Shown here in pieces: positions 53,692 to 62,116 of a stretch of 64,000 nucleotides of DNA (the stretch's first letter is position 1; every line of letters begins with the position of its first letter). Where the stretch lies: the NCBI GenBank assembly GCA_045805505.1, contig JBJMLA010000121.1, forward strand, positions 1-64,000. The letters run 5' to 3'. Below the pieces are notes generated by a model. It searched no databases and had not been told where the DNA came from. It was given only the letters and a program-made list of their open reading frames with translations. The position numbers and the translations under genes are program-made. Source of the stretch: BP-464 sp045805505. Its GTDB lineage: Bacteria > Actinomycetota > Thermoleophilia > Solirubrobacterales > Solirubrobacteraceae.

Positions 53692-55746
53692 ATGACCGGG
53701 CGGGGGCGCTGGTGTCGTTGGGCTACTGCATGCGCGTGCGCGCTCGTCGCCGTGATGCCCGCGGGGGCGCAGGCCAGGCTGCGGCCGGATCTGCGGATCG
53801 CACCGTTCACGATCGCCAAGGCACCGGTGATGGCCGGTGCGATCGTCCGGATCCGCGTGCGGACGCGCAACGTGGGACGGCATGCCGCCCGGCGATCGGT
53901 CACGGCGCTCTTCCTCTCGGCTGACGCGCGGCGCAACCGGGGCGACCGGCGGATCGGGGCGACCCGCGTGCGCCGCATGGCTGCGCATCGCGCGCGCCGC
54001 CGGACGGTCGTCGCGACCATCCCGCTCGGCACCGCCGCCGGCCGGTACCGGATCCTCGCCTGCGCGGATCCGGCCCGCCGGGTGCCCGAAGCGCGCGAGC
54101 GCAACAACTGCCGCGCCGGGCGCCGCGTGCTGACCGTGCTGGCCGGCGCGGGGCCGATCGGCGGCTCGGGCCCGATCACCGGTCCCGGCCCGGACACGGG
54201 GACGCCGGTCGGGCCGAGCGGTCCGGTCGTCAACCCGGCCGGCGACGACGACGGCGACGGCCTGACCAACGCCGTGGACTGCTCGTCCACCGATCCCACC
54301 GTCTATCCCGGAGCGCCCGACCCGCCGGACGTGCCGGCCTTCAAGGACACCAACTGCGACGGCATCGACGGCGACGCCGCGCACGCCGTGTTCGTCTCGC
54401 CGAGCGGCAACGACGCGGACTCGGGCAGCCGCGCGACGCCGAAGAAGACGCTGGCCGCCGCCGTCAGCGCGGCCACGGGCCTCGGCGCGGATGTCTACGC
54501 GATGGCCGGCACGTACGCCGCCCGGCTCGATCTGGCCAACGGCGTCGACGTCATCGGCGGCTACACCACCACCTGGGCGCGGTCGCTCGGCGCCACGACG
54601 ACCATCACGGGCGCGCAGGCGTCCGGGCGAGTCGAGGCCGCCGTCGCGTCCGGGCTCAGCGCCCCGACGACCCTGCAGCTCCTCACGCTGGCGCCGAAGG
54701 CGGCGACCGGCGCGGGTGTCAGCTCCTACGGCCTGCGGGCCACCGGCAGCCCCGGTCTCGTCGTCGACCACGTCACCGCCACGGCTGGTGCCGGCACCCC
54801 CGGGGCCCCGGGGACGGCGGGCGCCGACGGCCGGTCCGGCGGGGCCGGCACCAACGGCACCGCGGGAAGCTGCGACAACGAGATCGCCCAGAACGCCGGC
54901 GGCGACGGCGGGACGAACGCGTGGGGCCGCCCGGGCGGGCACGGCGGCATGGGCGGCTACGGCTCGGCCGGGTCGTTCGGCACGGATCACTACGACGGCT
55001 TCGACGGCGGCGCGGGGACCGTCGCCGGTCAGGGCGGCGGCCCCGGTGGCGGCCACGGCAACGGGGGCACCACCGGCGGGTCCGGTGGCGGCGGATCGTC
55101 GCTCAACGGCGCCTCCGGCGCCAACGGCCCGTCGGGCGGCGGTGGCCTGGCCTCGTTCGCCTCGGGCGCCCTGTGGCTCGGTGCCGCGGGCGGCACCGGC
55201 AGCAACGGCCTGAACGGCCACGGCGGTGGCGGTGGCGGTGGCGGCGGAGGGCAGGTCGGCGCCGCGGTCGACAACGGTTCGGGCAACGGCGGCGGTGGCG
55301 GCGGTGGCGGCGGCGAGGGCGGCAAGGGCGGTGGCGGTGGCGCCGCGGGCGGCGCCTCGATCGGCATCGCGATCGCCACGTCGAGCGGCGCGGTCATCCG
55401 GGACTCCGTCATCAGCGCGGCCGGCGGCGCGAAGGGTGGGGCGGGCGCCGACGGCGGCTCCTACGGCGCCGGCGGGCCGCGCGGCTTCGGAGCCACCACC
55501 TGCACGGGCGAGGTCGGGTCCGGCGGCAACGGCGGCGTCGGCGGTCCCGGCGGCCACGGTGGGGGTGGCGGCGGAGGCGCGGGCGGCCCGAGCTTCGCGC
55601 TGCTGCGCGTCTCGTCGACCATCACCGCGGCCGGCAACACGCTGACGTTCGGCAGCGGCGGCGCGGGCGGTCCCGGCGGCTCTGGCGTGACGACGGCCGG
55701 CGGCACCGGCGCGCCGGGCGCCGCCGAGGCCGAGCACGTCTCCTAG
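53692..55746 (+). CDS. exported CARDB / metal-binding / glycine-rich protein
   Basis: 684 residues with a leader (WATACACALVAVMPAGAQA). Order of parts: a CARDB-type beta domain (about 30-150) with IVRIRVRTRNVGRHAARRSV; an acidic calcium-type motif DDDGDGLTNAVDCSSTDPT with NCDGIDGD (about 180-225), like MopE-type metal-binding repeats; a right-handed helix-like domain (FVSPSGNDADSGSRATPKKT, GGYTTTW) typical of parallel beta-helices; and a C-terminal 240 residues very rich in Gly with GGxGG repeats, recalling PGRS proteins. Surface or matrix role is likely. A CATGCT box lies 6 nt before the ATG. No enzyme motif. Confidence 0.75.
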   Translation: MTGRGRWCRWATACACALVAVMPAGAQARLRPDLRIAPFTIAKAPVMAGAIVRIRVRTRNVGRHAARRSVTALFLSADARRNRGDRRIGATRVRRMAAHRARRRTVVATIPLGTAAGRYRILACADPARRVPEARERNNCRAGRRVLTVLAGAGPIGGSGPITGPGPDTGTPVGPSGPVVNPAGDDDGDGLTNAVDCSSTDPTVYPGAPDPPDVPAFKDTNCDGIDGDAAHAVFVSPSGNDADSGSRATPKKTLAAAVSAATGLGADVYAMAGTYAARLDLANGVDVIGGYTTTWARSLGATTTITGAQASGRVEAAVASGLSAPTTLQLLTLAPKAATGAGVSSYGLRATGSPGLVVDHVTATAGAGTPGAPGTAGADGRSGGAGTNGTAGSCDNEIAQNAGGDGGTNAWGRPGGHGGMGGYGSAGSFGTDHYDGFDGGAGTVAGQGGGPGGGHGNGGTTGGSGGGGSSLNGASGANGPSGGGGLASFASGALWLGAAGGTGSNGLNGHGGGGGGGGGGQVGAAVDNGSGNGGGGGGGGGEGGKGGGGGAAGGASIGIAIATSSGAVIRDSVISAAGGAKGGAGADGGSYGAGGPRGFGATTCTGEVGSGGNGGVGGPGGHGGGGGGGAGGPSFALLRVSSTITAAGNTLTFGSGGAGGPGGSGVTTAGGTGAPGAAEAEHVS

Positions 55747-57398
55747 GCGCGCGTGAGCTTCTTGTAGGTGATGCGGTGGGGCCGGTCGGCCTCGGCGCCC
55801 AGCGTGGCGCGCCGGTGCTCCTCGTAGGCCTCGAAGTTGCCCTCGAACCACGTGACCTGGGAGTCGCCCTCGAAGGCCAGGACGTGGGTGGCGACGCGAT
55901 CGAGGAACCAGCGATCGTGGGAGATGACCACCGCGCAGCCCGCGAAGGACAGCAGCGCCTCCTCGAGGGCGCGCAGGGTGTCGACGTCGAGGTCGTTGGT
56001 CGGCTCGTCGAGCAGCAGCAGGTTGCCGCCCGTGCGCAGCAGCTTGGCGAGGTGCAGGCGGTTGCGCTCGCCGCCCGAGAGCTTGCCGACCTTCTTCTGC
56101 TGGTCGGAGCCCCGGAAGTTGAAGTCGGCGACGTACTTGCGCGAGTTCATCTCGCGATCGCCGACCTTGATCTGGTCCATGCCGCCCGAGATCTCCTCCC
56201 AGACGTTCTTGTCGCCGTCGAGGGCGTCGCGTGACTGATCGACGTAGGCGAGCTCGACGGTGTCGCCGACCTTCAGGCTGCCCTCGTCGGGCTGCTCCTG
56301 GCCGACGATCATCCTGAACAGCGTGGTCTTGCCGGCGCCGTTGGGCCCGATGACGCCGACGATGCCGCCGCGCGGCAGATCGAAGTTGAGGTCCTCGATC
56401 AGCAGCCGGTCGCCGAAGCCCTTGCGCAGGCCGCTGGCCTGCACCACCACGTCGCCGAGCCGCGGCCCGGCCGGGATGTGGATCTGGACCTCGCCGAGCT
56501 TGACGTTGGAGTCCTGGGCGAGCAGCGCCTCGTAGTTGTTGATGCGGGCCTTCTGCTTGGTCTGGCGGCCCTTGGGGTTCTGGCGGATCCAGTCGAGCTC
56601 GGCGGCGATCGTCTTCTGGCGCGCGACCTCGGACTTCTCCTCCATCTCCAGGCGCTTCTGCTTCTGGATCAGCCAGGCCGAGTAGTTGCCCTCGTAGGGG
56701 ATCCCGCGGCCGCGGTCGAGCTCGAGGATCCAGCCCGCGACGTTGTCGAGGAAGTAGCGATCGTGGGTCACCGCGACGATCGCGCCGGGGTAGTCGGCCA
56801 GGTGCGTCTCGAGCCACGCGACCGACTCGGCGTCGAGATGGTTGGTCGGCTCGTCGAGCAGCAGCAGGTCGGGCTGGGAGAGCAGCAGCCGGCACAGCGC
56901 GACGCGGCGCCGCTCGCCACCGGACAGCTGGGTGACGTCGGCGTCGGAGGGCGGCAGGCGCAGCGCGTCCATCGCGTGCTCGAGCTGGGAGTCGAGATCC
57001 CATGCGTTCTTGGCGTCGATCTCGGCCTGGAGCCGGGCGAACTCGTCGGCGGTCTCGTCGGAGTAGTTGGCGGCCAGCTCGTTGAAGCGGTCGAGCAGCG
57101 CCTTGGTCTCTGCCACGCCGTCCTCGACGTTGCCCTTGACGTCCTTGGTCTCGTCGAGTTGGGGCTCCTGCTCGAGCAGCCCGACCGTCGCGCCCGGCGC
57201 CAGCTGCGCCTCGCCGCGGTACTCCTGGTCGAGCCCGGCCATGATCCGCAGCACGGTCGACTTGCCCGCGCCGTTGTAGCCCAGCACGCCGATCTTCGCG
57301 CCCGGATAGAACGCGAGCGTGATGTCCTTGAGCACGTCCTTGTCGGGCGGGTAGTGCTTCGTGAGCTTGTGCATCGTGAAGATGTATTGCGCGGACAT
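55743..57398 (-). CDS. ettA: energy-dependent translational throttle protein EttA
   Basis: 551-residue ABC-F ATPase acting on the ribosome. Two ABC cassettes: Walker A GYNGAGKST (about 40) and GPNGAGKTT (about 340), signatures TQLSGGERRRVALC and GKLSGGERNRLHLA, Walker B LLLLDEPTNHLD and LLLLDEPTNDLD. The arm between strands and the linker (WIRQNPKGRQTKQKARI) fit EttA of 550-560 residues better than Uup or YheS. The start is 24 bp from the divergent exported-protein gene, with a TACACT box 8 nt upstream. Its 3' end overlaps the glycine-rich gene by 4 nt. Confidence 0.96.
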   Translation of the reverse strand: MSAQYIFTMHKLTKHYPPDKDVLKDITLAFYPGAKIGVLGYNGAGKSTVLRIMAGLDQEYRGEAQLAPGATVGLLEQEPQLDETKDVKGNVEDGVAETKALLDRFNELAANYSDETADEFARLQAEIDAKNAWDLDSQLEHAMDALRLPPSDADVTQLSGGERRRVALCRLLLSQPDLLLLDEPTNHLDAESVAWLETHLADYPGAIVAVTHDRYFLDNVAGWILELDRGRGIPYEGNYSAWLIQKQKRLEMEEKSEVARQKTIAAELDWIRQNPKGRQTKQKARINNYEALLAQDSNVKLGEVQIHIPAGPRLGDVVVQASGLRKGFGDRLLIEDLNFDLPRGGIVGVIGPNGAGKTTLFRMIVGQEQPDEGSLKVGDTVELAYVDQSRDALDGDKNVWEEISGGMDQIKVGDREMNSRKYVADFNFRGSDQQKKVGKLSGGERNRLHLAKLLRTGGNLLLLDEPTNDLDVDTLRALEEALLSFAGCAVVISHDRWFLDRVATHVLAFEGDSQVTWFEGNFEAYEEHRRATLGAEADRPHRITYKKLTRA

Positions 57399-57406
57399 CG
57401 GGTCGG

Positions 57407-57412
57407 AGTGTA
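57407..57412 (-). promoter_or_regulatory. -10 box for leaderless ettA
   Basis: TACACT on the minus strand, 8 nt before the ATG at 57398. Its TA is bases 57411-57412, shared with the opposing box. Confidence 0.55.
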
Positions 57413-57416
57413 GGTT
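57411..57416 (+). promoter_or_regulatory. -10 box for leaderless exported-protein gene
   Basis: TAGGTT then the 6-nt spacer CGGCCG and ATG (57423). A TTGCGC lies 18 bp further upstream, inside ettA. Confidence 0.55.
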
Positions 57417-57422
57417 CGGCCG

Positions 57423-60400
57423 ATGCGGGGGCTATGGATGGCGTGGGTGCTGGCGGCTGCGTTCATGGGGGTGGCGGAAAGTCACGCCGCCGAGCCTCCG
57501 GGTCTCGGGCAGACACCGTTCCTGCTGACCTCCGATCCCGACGCGCGACTGCCCGATGTCGCGGTCGACGACATGGGTACCGGGCACTTCGCCTGGACGG
57601 TCAACAAGTCCTATCCGCAGACGGATCAGACCGTCTACTGCCGGGTCCCGCGCGGCGCCACGGCCTGCGCTGTCACGCAGACGTTCGACATCGCGCCGGG
57701 CCTCGAGGCGTTCACGACGCCCAAGGTCCTGACGCCCGGTCCCGGGCAGGTGGTCATCATCGCCTACCGCTGCTGCGGCAAGGGCGAGGGCACCTACGCG
57801 ATCGCGTCGGCCGACGGCGGCAACACGTTCGCGGCCCCGCGGCTGATCGGGACGGTCCAGCCCGAGGACGTGGCCTACGGGCCCGGGACGGGAGCGGTCT
57901 CGATGGTCGAGGGCGGCGCCACGGCGGGCGTGGTCTTCCAGGCCGCGTCGCTCGGGGGGTACGAGACGGGCGAGGCCGGCATCGGCTCGTCGGGCTTCCT
58001 GCACAGCTACAACCCGAGCATCGGCTTCCCGGCGCCGACCACGCCGATCGTCGCCTATGACGACCTCGAGACCGCGTACTTCCGCGCCTGGGGCGGGACG
58101 GGCGACGTCAACGACCTGTCCACCTGGGGCCCGGAGACCCCGATCGCGCCGCTGTCCGAGACGCGTGTGGCCACGGGCCTCAAGGGCGTGGTGCTGATGG
58201 GCAAGGAGCACACTGAGGAGCCGTACGCCGACACGTACTCCGCGCGCCGCTACGACACGACGACGGGCGCGTTCGGCGCCTCGGTCCCGATCAGCAACCC
58301 GAAGATCGAGACCGACGTCATCTTCAACGACTTCTTCCAGGACCCGGGCGGCAACGTCGCCGCGGTCTTCGTCGCCAACGGCACCTACGGGACGCACGCC
58401 GACCCGATCCGCTACCGGGCCTCGACCGACGGCGGCAAGACCTGGCTGGCCGAGCGCACGCTGGTCAACAGCACCGACGATCACGGCTTCAACCTGCGCG
58501 TCGGGGCGGCGGCCGACGGCGGCGGCTTCGTCGCCTACGACGCGAACAGCTCGCCGCCGCTGATGGCGGTCGCCGTACCGCCGCTGTCGACGCAGGGTGG
58601 CGGAGGATCCGGCGCGGGCGGCCTGCCGTGCGTCCCCGACGTGAGCTTCGGCAACGTCCAGGCGCTCGCCATCGCGGGGTGCCTGCAGAAGCAGAAGGAC
58701 GGCAGCTACGTCACCGCCGACCCGGTGCGGCTCAACGGGCTCGACCTGGCCCCGAAGGCCGCCGGCCGCCGGGCGCAGGCGGCGGCCGCGGGCAAGATCA
58801 CGGTCGATCCGGTCAACAAGAAGGTCCACCTCGACGCCGTCGACGTGAAGGCCGGCAACATCGTCCTGGACAAGGGCAGCTTCGACTGGGACGTCTCGAA
58901 GGGGACCGTCGCGAGCTTCACCCACCTCGAGAAGTTCAAGGTCTCGATCTTCGGCTTCCCGGTGGCCGGCGAGGCAACGCTGAAGTTCGACAAGAACGGC
59001 GCGTTCATCCCGGCCCACCTCGAGCTGCCCTCGGTCTTCGGCGGCATCACCGGCGACGTGACGCTGCGCCTGAAGAACCCGGGCGGCCTGGTGGTCGACG
59101 GGTTCAAGATCCACGTCGGCCAGGCGTTCCTGGGCGCGCTGCAGATCAAGCCGCTCGACGTCACCTACGACGGCGGGCAGCCGCCCGTCTTCGAGGGTTC
59201 GGCGAGGTTCCTCCTGCCGCCCGCCTACAGCGACCCGGGCGCGAAGGTCAGCTTCGGGTTCATCAACGGCAAGTTCAAGCACGCCGAGGGCTCGATCGGG
59301 TTCAACCCGCCGCTGGAGCTCGCTCCGCCGTGGGCCTACCTGCGGCAGATCGGCCTCGCACTGTCGACCGATCCGCTGAAGATCGGCGGCGGCGTCGAGC
59401 TCATCGGCGGCCCGCAGATCCTCGGCAAGTCCGCCGTGTCGATCGATGCCCTGCCGCCGCAGGGCTTCTCGTTCACCTTCTCCGACCCGGCGATCCTGAA
59501 GATCTCCGGCTCGATGAAGGTCGTCGACATCCCGTTCGCGAGCGGCTTCGTCGAGTTCCGCAGCAACGGGCTGCTGAAGTTCGGCGGCGGGCTCGACTTC
59601 ACCGCGCCGCTGGGGCTGTTCAGCATCACGGCGGGCGTGCCCAGCGGGCCGCCCCTCGGTCCGGGCTTCGTCGACCTCTCCGACGGGCGCTTCAACGGGC
59701 CCGTCTCGGGCGACGTGTGCGTCCCGGCCGGGTGCGGCTTCATCGACATCGGTGGCCGGGGCGTCATCTCGTCGACGGGCTTCGCCGCGTGCGGCCAGTA
59801 CCTGATCTCCGACACGCCCGAGATCGGCGTCTCCGCCGGCTTCGGTTACAAGTGGGGCCAGGACGCCGATGTCTTCGGCGGGTTCGGCGGCTGCGACATC
59901 GGGTCCTACGTCGTTGCGGCACCCGCGCGCGCCGCGCAGGCCGGGCCCATGACGGTCGATGTCCCGGCGGGACTGCCGCAGGAGAACATCACCGTGACAG
60001 GCGCGGGTGGGGCGCCGCGGATCACGGTCACCGCGCCCGACGGCGAGGTCGTTGCGTCGGGCCCCGGCGGCGCGCCCGCCAAGGGCACGCACATGGTCGT
60101 CTACTCGACGGCCGGCGCCAACGCGACGAGCGTGCTCATCGGCAAGCCCGTGGCCGGCCAGTACAAGGTCGAGGCCCAGCCGGGCTCGCCGCCCATCTCG
60201 CGCATGGGCCATGCGGCCGGGCTGCCCGAGCCGTCGGTCACCGCCAAGGTCTCCGGCAAGGGCCACGCGCGCAGGCTGAGCTACAAGGTCAAGGCCATCG
60301 CCGGTCAGACCGTGCGCTTCGTCGAACGCGCGGCCGGAGCCGGCGCCGATCTCGGCGCCGCCAAGGGCAGCAAGGGCACGCTGCGCTTCAGCCCGGCGAA

Positions 60401-60794
60401 CGGGCCGGCGGGCAAGCGCGAGGTCGTCGCCATGGTCGATCAGAACGGCGCGCCGCGCCGGCAGATCGTCGTCGCGTCCTACGTCGCTCCGGCGCCGGTG
60501 CGGCCGGGGCGCCCGGCGTTCGTGCGGGCCAAGCGCAGCGGCTCCGCGCTGAAGGTCAGCTGGGGCCGGGCGGCCCGCGCCGCCCGCTACGTCGTGCGGA
60601 TCAAGCTCCACGACGGGACCAGCAAGTTGTTCGTCCTCGGGGCCAAGGCGCGGTCGCTGAAGATCCCCGGCGTCGCCACCCGGACCTTCGGGTCGATCAC
60701 CGTCGCGGGCCTGACGGCGACGTCGAGCAAGGCGGGGCCGGAGCGCAAGGCCGGCGTCAAGAAGAAGCCCAAGAAGCGCAAGCGGCGGCACTAG
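57423..60794 (+). CDS. large exported Asp-box protein with C-terminal Fn3-like domain
   Basis: 1123 residues with a Sec leader (WMAWVLAAAFMGVAESHAA). Residues 30-390 are an Asp-box propeller (ASADGGNTF, RASTDGGKTW) with the Cys pairs CRVPRGATAC and RCC shared with the smaller protein at 4810-5907. The middle (about 420-830) is a long beta-sandwich-rich region with repeats such as VDPVNKKVHLDAVDVKAG and GGVELIGGPQILGK. The C-terminus has an Ig/Fn3-like segment (RSGSALKVSWGRAARAARYV) and a Lys-rich tail. No catalytic residues recognised. Probably a surface structural protein. Confidence 0.75.
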   Translation: MRGLWMAWVLAAAFMGVAESHAAEPPGLGQTPFLLTSDPDARLPDVAVDDMGTGHFAWTVNKSYPQTDQTVYCRVPRGATACAVTQTFDIAPGLEAFTTPKVLTPGPGQVVIIAYRCCGKGEGTYAIASADGGNTFAAPRLIGTVQPEDVAYGPGTGAVSMVEGGATAGVVFQAASLGGYETGEAGIGSSGFLHSYNPSIGFPAPTTPIVAYDDLETAYFRAWGGTGDVNDLSTWGPETPIAPLSETRVATGLKGVVLMGKEHTEEPYADTYSARRYDTTTGAFGASVPISNPKIETDVIFNDFFQDPGGNVAAVFVANGTYGTHADPIRYRASTDGGKTWLAERTLVNSTDDHGFNLRVGAAADGGGFVAYDANSSPPLMAVAVPPLSTQGGGGSGAGGLPCVPDVSFGNVQALAIAGCLQKQKDGSYVTADPVRLNGLDLAPKAAGRRAQAAAAGKITVDPVNKKVHLDAVDVKAGNIVLDKGSFDWDVSKGTVASFTHLEKFKVSIFGFPVAGEATLKFDKNGAFIPAHLELPSVFGGITGDVTLRLKNPGGLVVDGFKIHVGQAFLGALQIKPLDVTYDGGQPPVFEGSARFLLPPAYSDPGAKVSFGFINGKFKHAEGSIGFNPPLELAPPWAYLRQIGLALSTDPLKIGGGVELIGGPQILGKSAVSIDALPPQGFSFTFSDPAILKISGSMKVVDIPFASGFVEFRSNGLLKFGGGLDFTAPLGLFSITAGVPSGPPLGPGFVDLSDGRFNGPVSGDVCVPAGCGFIDIGGRGVISSTGFAACGQYLISDTPEIGVSAGFGYKWGQDADVFGGFGGCDIGSYVVAAPARAAQAGPMTVDVPAGLPQENITVTGAGGAPRITVTAPDGEVVASGPGGAPAKGTHMVVYSTAGANATSVLIGKPVAGQYKVEAQPGSPPISRMGHAAGLPEPSVTAKVSGKGHARRLSYKVKAIAGQTVRFVERAAGAGADLGAAKGSKGTLRFSPANGPAGKREVVAMVDQNGAPRRQIVVASYVAPAPVRPGRPAFVRAKRSGSALKVSWGRAARAARYVVRIKLHDGTSKLFVLGAKARSLKIPGVATRTFGSITVAGLTATSSKAGPERKAGVKKKPKKRKRRH

Positions 60795-60814
60795 AGCGCG
60801 GGGCCTCGCGGCGC

Positions 60815-60820
60815 TAACGT
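60815..60820 (+). promoter_or_regulatory. -10 box for J-domain/TPR gene
   Basis: TAACGT, 12 nt before the ATG at 60833; would leave a leader of about 5 nt. Confidence 0.4.
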
Positions 60821-60832
60821 CCGCGGGGTCCC

Positions 60833-62086
60833 ATGGCGCAGTACCTCGACATCGAGCAGTCGCTGCTCCTGCTGGAGCTCGAGGCGCCGTTCGAGAAGCG
60901 CGATGTCCAGCTGGCGCGCCGGCGGCAGGCCAAGATCTGGCATCCGGACATCGCCCCGCCCGGCAAGCAGTTCGAGCACGAGCGCCACCTCAAGGCCATC
61001 AACGAGGCGGCCGACCAGCTCGAGTCGCTGGCCGAGGACTCGCGCGGGGGACGCGTCTCGCGCAACGCCGTCAAGGTCAGCGCCGCAGCCGCGCGGGCCG
61101 CGCGGGCCGAGGACGGCCGCCGCGCCTATGAGGCCGCGCGCAACGCCGCGGCCGCCGACAAGGACAAGAAGCGCCACGACCCGTTCGCCGGCCAGGTCCC
61201 CGACCACTCGGTCGTCCACCGCTACGCGCGCTGCCTGTCCTATCCCGAGTGGGGCGTCGGCAGCGTCACCGGCGTCTACTTCACCGGCGACGGCGACGAC
61301 ATCCAGCAGTGGGCGCGCGTGAAGTTCGCACCGGGCGTGCGCACGATCCCCGCCGGCTCGCTGCAGTTCGTCGACTTCTCCAAGCCCGATCCCGGCGCCG
61401 AGCGCGTGCAGCGCTTCATGGCCGCCGCCCAGCACGCGATGCACGACGAGGACTACAAGCTCGCCGCGCAGCGCCTGATCTACGCGCGCGACGCCGACCC
61501 GGACAACCCGGCGGTCCTGCGGCTGATGACGCTCGCCTTCTGGCAGGCCGGCGACCTCAACGCCGCGGGCCGCGCGGTGCGCGACTGGACGCGCGTCGAG
61601 GACGAGCGCCCGACCCCGCACCGCTTCGCCGCGCGCATCTACGAGGACATGGGCGCGATCGACCTGGCCGCCGAGGCCGCCGAGCGCAGCGCCGCCCGCG
61701 GGCCGAGCGACGCGAGCGCGTGGGAGCGCGTCGGCCGGCTGCGGCTGCGGCTGATGGACGCCGAGGCGGCGCGCGCGGCGCTCGAGCAGGCGCGTCTCGT
61801 GGAGCCGAGCGTCGACGGGCTGCTCGACCTCGCACTGGCCTATCACCTGACCGGCGACGTCGGCGGCGAGGTCAGCGCCTGCGAGCAGGCCACGCACATC
61901 GATTCGGACTCCGAGCCCGCGTGGTCGCGCTACGCCCACGCGCTCGCCCGCACCGCCCGCACGTCCGAGGCCATCGCCGCCTCCGAGCGCGCCATCGCCC
62001 TGGGCGCCGGCGACGAGACCGCCGAGCTCCTCGACCGCCTGCGCGACGCCGCCCAGCGCGTCCTGCCGGGCGCCGCCGCGGCCTAG
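60833..62086 (+). CDS. J-domain-like protein with TPR repeats
   Basis: 417 residues. The first 75 look like a J domain: RDVQLARRRQAKIWHPDIAPP contains the HPD tripeptide that activates DnaK, followed by LKAINEAADQLESL, the usual last helix. Residues 120-185 form a beta-rich segment (EWGVGSVTGVYFTGDG, WARVKFAPGVRTIPAGSL). From about 195 there are five or six TPR-like helical pairs (AAQHAMHDEDYKLAAQRLIYARDADPDNP, in part). A cytoplasmic co-chaperone or adaptor is suggested; no partner gene is adjacent. ATG start. Confidence 0.7.
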   Translation: MAQYLDIEQSLLLLELEAPFEKRDVQLARRRQAKIWHPDIAPPGKQFEHERHLKAINEAADQLESLAEDSRGGRVSRNAVKVSAAAARAARAEDGRRAYEAARNAAAADKDKKRHDPFAGQVPDHSVVHRYARCLSYPEWGVGSVTGVYFTGDGDDIQQWARVKFAPGVRTIPAGSLQFVDFSKPDPGAERVQRFMAAAQHAMHDEDYKLAAQRLIYARDADPDNPAVLRLMTLAFWQAGDLNAAGRAVRDWTRVEDERPTPHRFAARIYEDMGAIDLAAEAAERSAARGPSDASAWERVGRLRLRLMDAEAARAALEQARLVEPSVDGLLDLALAYHLTGDVGGEVSACEQATHIDSDSEPAWSRYAHALARTARTSEAIAASERAIALGAGDETAELLDRLRDAAQRVLPGAAAA

Positions 62087-62097
62087 CCGTCTTCGGA

Positions 62098-62116
62098 AAA
62101 GGGGTCAGACCCCTTT
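62098..62116. terminator. AAAGGGGTC palindrome, probable bidirectional terminator
   Basis: AAAGGGG-TCAGA-CCCCTTT between the convergent J-domain and GDPD genes; the TGA of the GDPD gene lies in its centre. Same element as at 48321-48341. Confidence 0.6.

Noticed and set aside
48414..53924. A 1836-codon open frame on the plus strand
   Set aside because: It runs antisense across the ceramidase-like and PQQ dehydrogenase genes. In this GC-rich DNA the frame opposite a coding strand seldom contains stops; the translation is low-complexity Val/Gly/Arg with no domains.
54800..55740. G/C-rich repetitive DNA as a non-coding minisatellite
   Set aside because: It is in frame with an exported protein that has an intact leader and domains upstream; the repeat is GGxGG coding.
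53590..57003. A 1137-codon minus-strand frame through the glycine-rich gene and ettA
   Set aside because: It overlaps ettA out of frame on the same strand and the glycine-rich gene antisense; both true genes have domain evidence, this one none.
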